DNA of 13,547 nt from assembly GCA_050734915.1 (NCBI GenBank), contig JBOHUX010000053.1, positions 1 through 13,547 of the forward strand, given 5' to 3'. Position numbers and translations under genes: made by a program. Below the pieces are notes generated by a model. It had not been told where the DNA came from and searched no databases. It saw only the letters and a list, made by a program, of their open reading frames with translations. The stretch is from JBOHUX01 sp050734915 (GTDB lineage: Bacteria; Chloroflexota; Dormibacteria; Dormibacterales; Dormibacteraceae). This document shows, one piece after another, positions 13,369 through 13,547 of the stretch; within the stretch, counting starts at the first letter, position 1; every line of letters starts with the position of its first letter.

Positions 13369-13547
13369 GTCCAAGCTTCCAGATGTCCCCGGCTCCCATG
13401 CAGAGGATGAGATCGCCGTCCGAGACGAGGCTCTCGAGGCGTTGGCGGGCGGCGGCGAAGTCGGCGGCGTAGGTGACGCGAGGCGCCAGACGGGCCAGCG
13501 AGGCGGCGGTCAGGCGACCGGGATTCTCCTCGCCGGCCGGGTAGATC
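13346..13547 (-). CDS. murC: UDP-N-acetylmuramate--L-alanine ligase, C-terminal fragment, cut by the window edge
   Basis: MurC adds L-alanine to UDP-MurNAc with ATP, the first amino acid of the stem peptide. Only about 67 C-terminal residues are in the window. They read IYPAGEENPGRLTA at the edge, then a short helix-rich stretch, then DGDLILCMGAGDIWKLG near the end. The conserved MurC C-terminal signature (D-IYPAGE ... GDlvl-MGAGdi) is clear. The stop is TGA at 13346-13348, inside the murB coding region. The gene order murC-murB-ddl-ftsQ supports the assignment. Confidence 0.88.
   Translation of the reverse strand, partial: IYPAGEENPGRLTAASLARLAPRVTYAADFAAARQRLESLVSDGDLILCMGAGDIWKLGHGLADEG

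Noticed and set aside
1..13547. Search for mobile elements, defence genes, CRISPR repeats, tRNAs and riboswitches.
   Set aside because: Nothing supportable was seen; every stretch above about 150 bases is filled by a core gene.

Overview
The window is a compact, very GC-rich stretch of bacterial chromosome. All 16 genes read on the minus strand, so transcription runs from the right edge (13547) to the left edge (1). It holds the lower half of a division and cell wall (dcw) cluster joined to a housekeeping block. In transcription order the genes are murC (3' end only), murB, ddl, ftsQ, a small basic protein gene of the sbp/DUF1290 type, ftsA, ftsZ, nrdR, pgeF, a yggS-type PLP protein gene, yggT, ileS, lspA, an rluD-type pseudouridine synthase gene, gmk, and coaBC (5' part only). 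No tRNA, rRNA, CRISPR array, insertion sequence, phage gene or recent horizontal insertion was seen. No gap between genes exceeds 152 bases.

Organism: the sequence cannot name it. High GC with strong third-position G/C bias, FtsA present (unlike most Actinobacteria), an sbp gene between ftsQ and ftsA, and actinobacterial-like variants of IleRS and CoaBC together suggest a deep, high-GC lineage. Candidatus Rokubacteria/Methylomirabilota is my best guess, as an inference only.

Layout. (1) 13547-10599: murC-murB-ddl-ftsQ supply UDP-MurNAc, UDP-MurNAc-L-Ala and D-Ala-D-Ala for peptidoglycan, plus the divisome protein FtsQ. These genes overlap each other by 4 to 23 bases. (2) 10611-7757: Sbp, FtsA and FtsZ, the membrane anchor and polymer of the Z ring. 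The only sizeable gap (152 bases) lies before ftsA and is AT-rich, with a consensus TATAAT, so ftsA-ftsZ probably has its own promoter. (3) 7709-5421: nrdR (repressor of ribonucleotide reductase genes), pgeF (peptidoglycan editing), a yggS homologue (PLP homeostasis) and yggT (membrane protein). (4) 5409-1: ileS, lspA, rluD, gmk and coaBC, packed with 2 to 11 base gaps or 4-base NTGA overlaps.

I did not find an undescribed multi-gene system; the content is core housekeeping. The points most worth a second look are molecular. The IleRS carries GTHH in place of the HxGH signature, a change reported to give mupirocin hyper-resistance. Three genes (rluD, pgeF, sbp) have no ATG, GTG or TTG that would include their conserved N-termini, and they appear to start at CTG, two of them within CTGA stop/start overlaps. 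The CoaC domain has Ser where the family's Asn and Cys active-site residues are expected. Finally, nrdR sits directly behind ftsZ.
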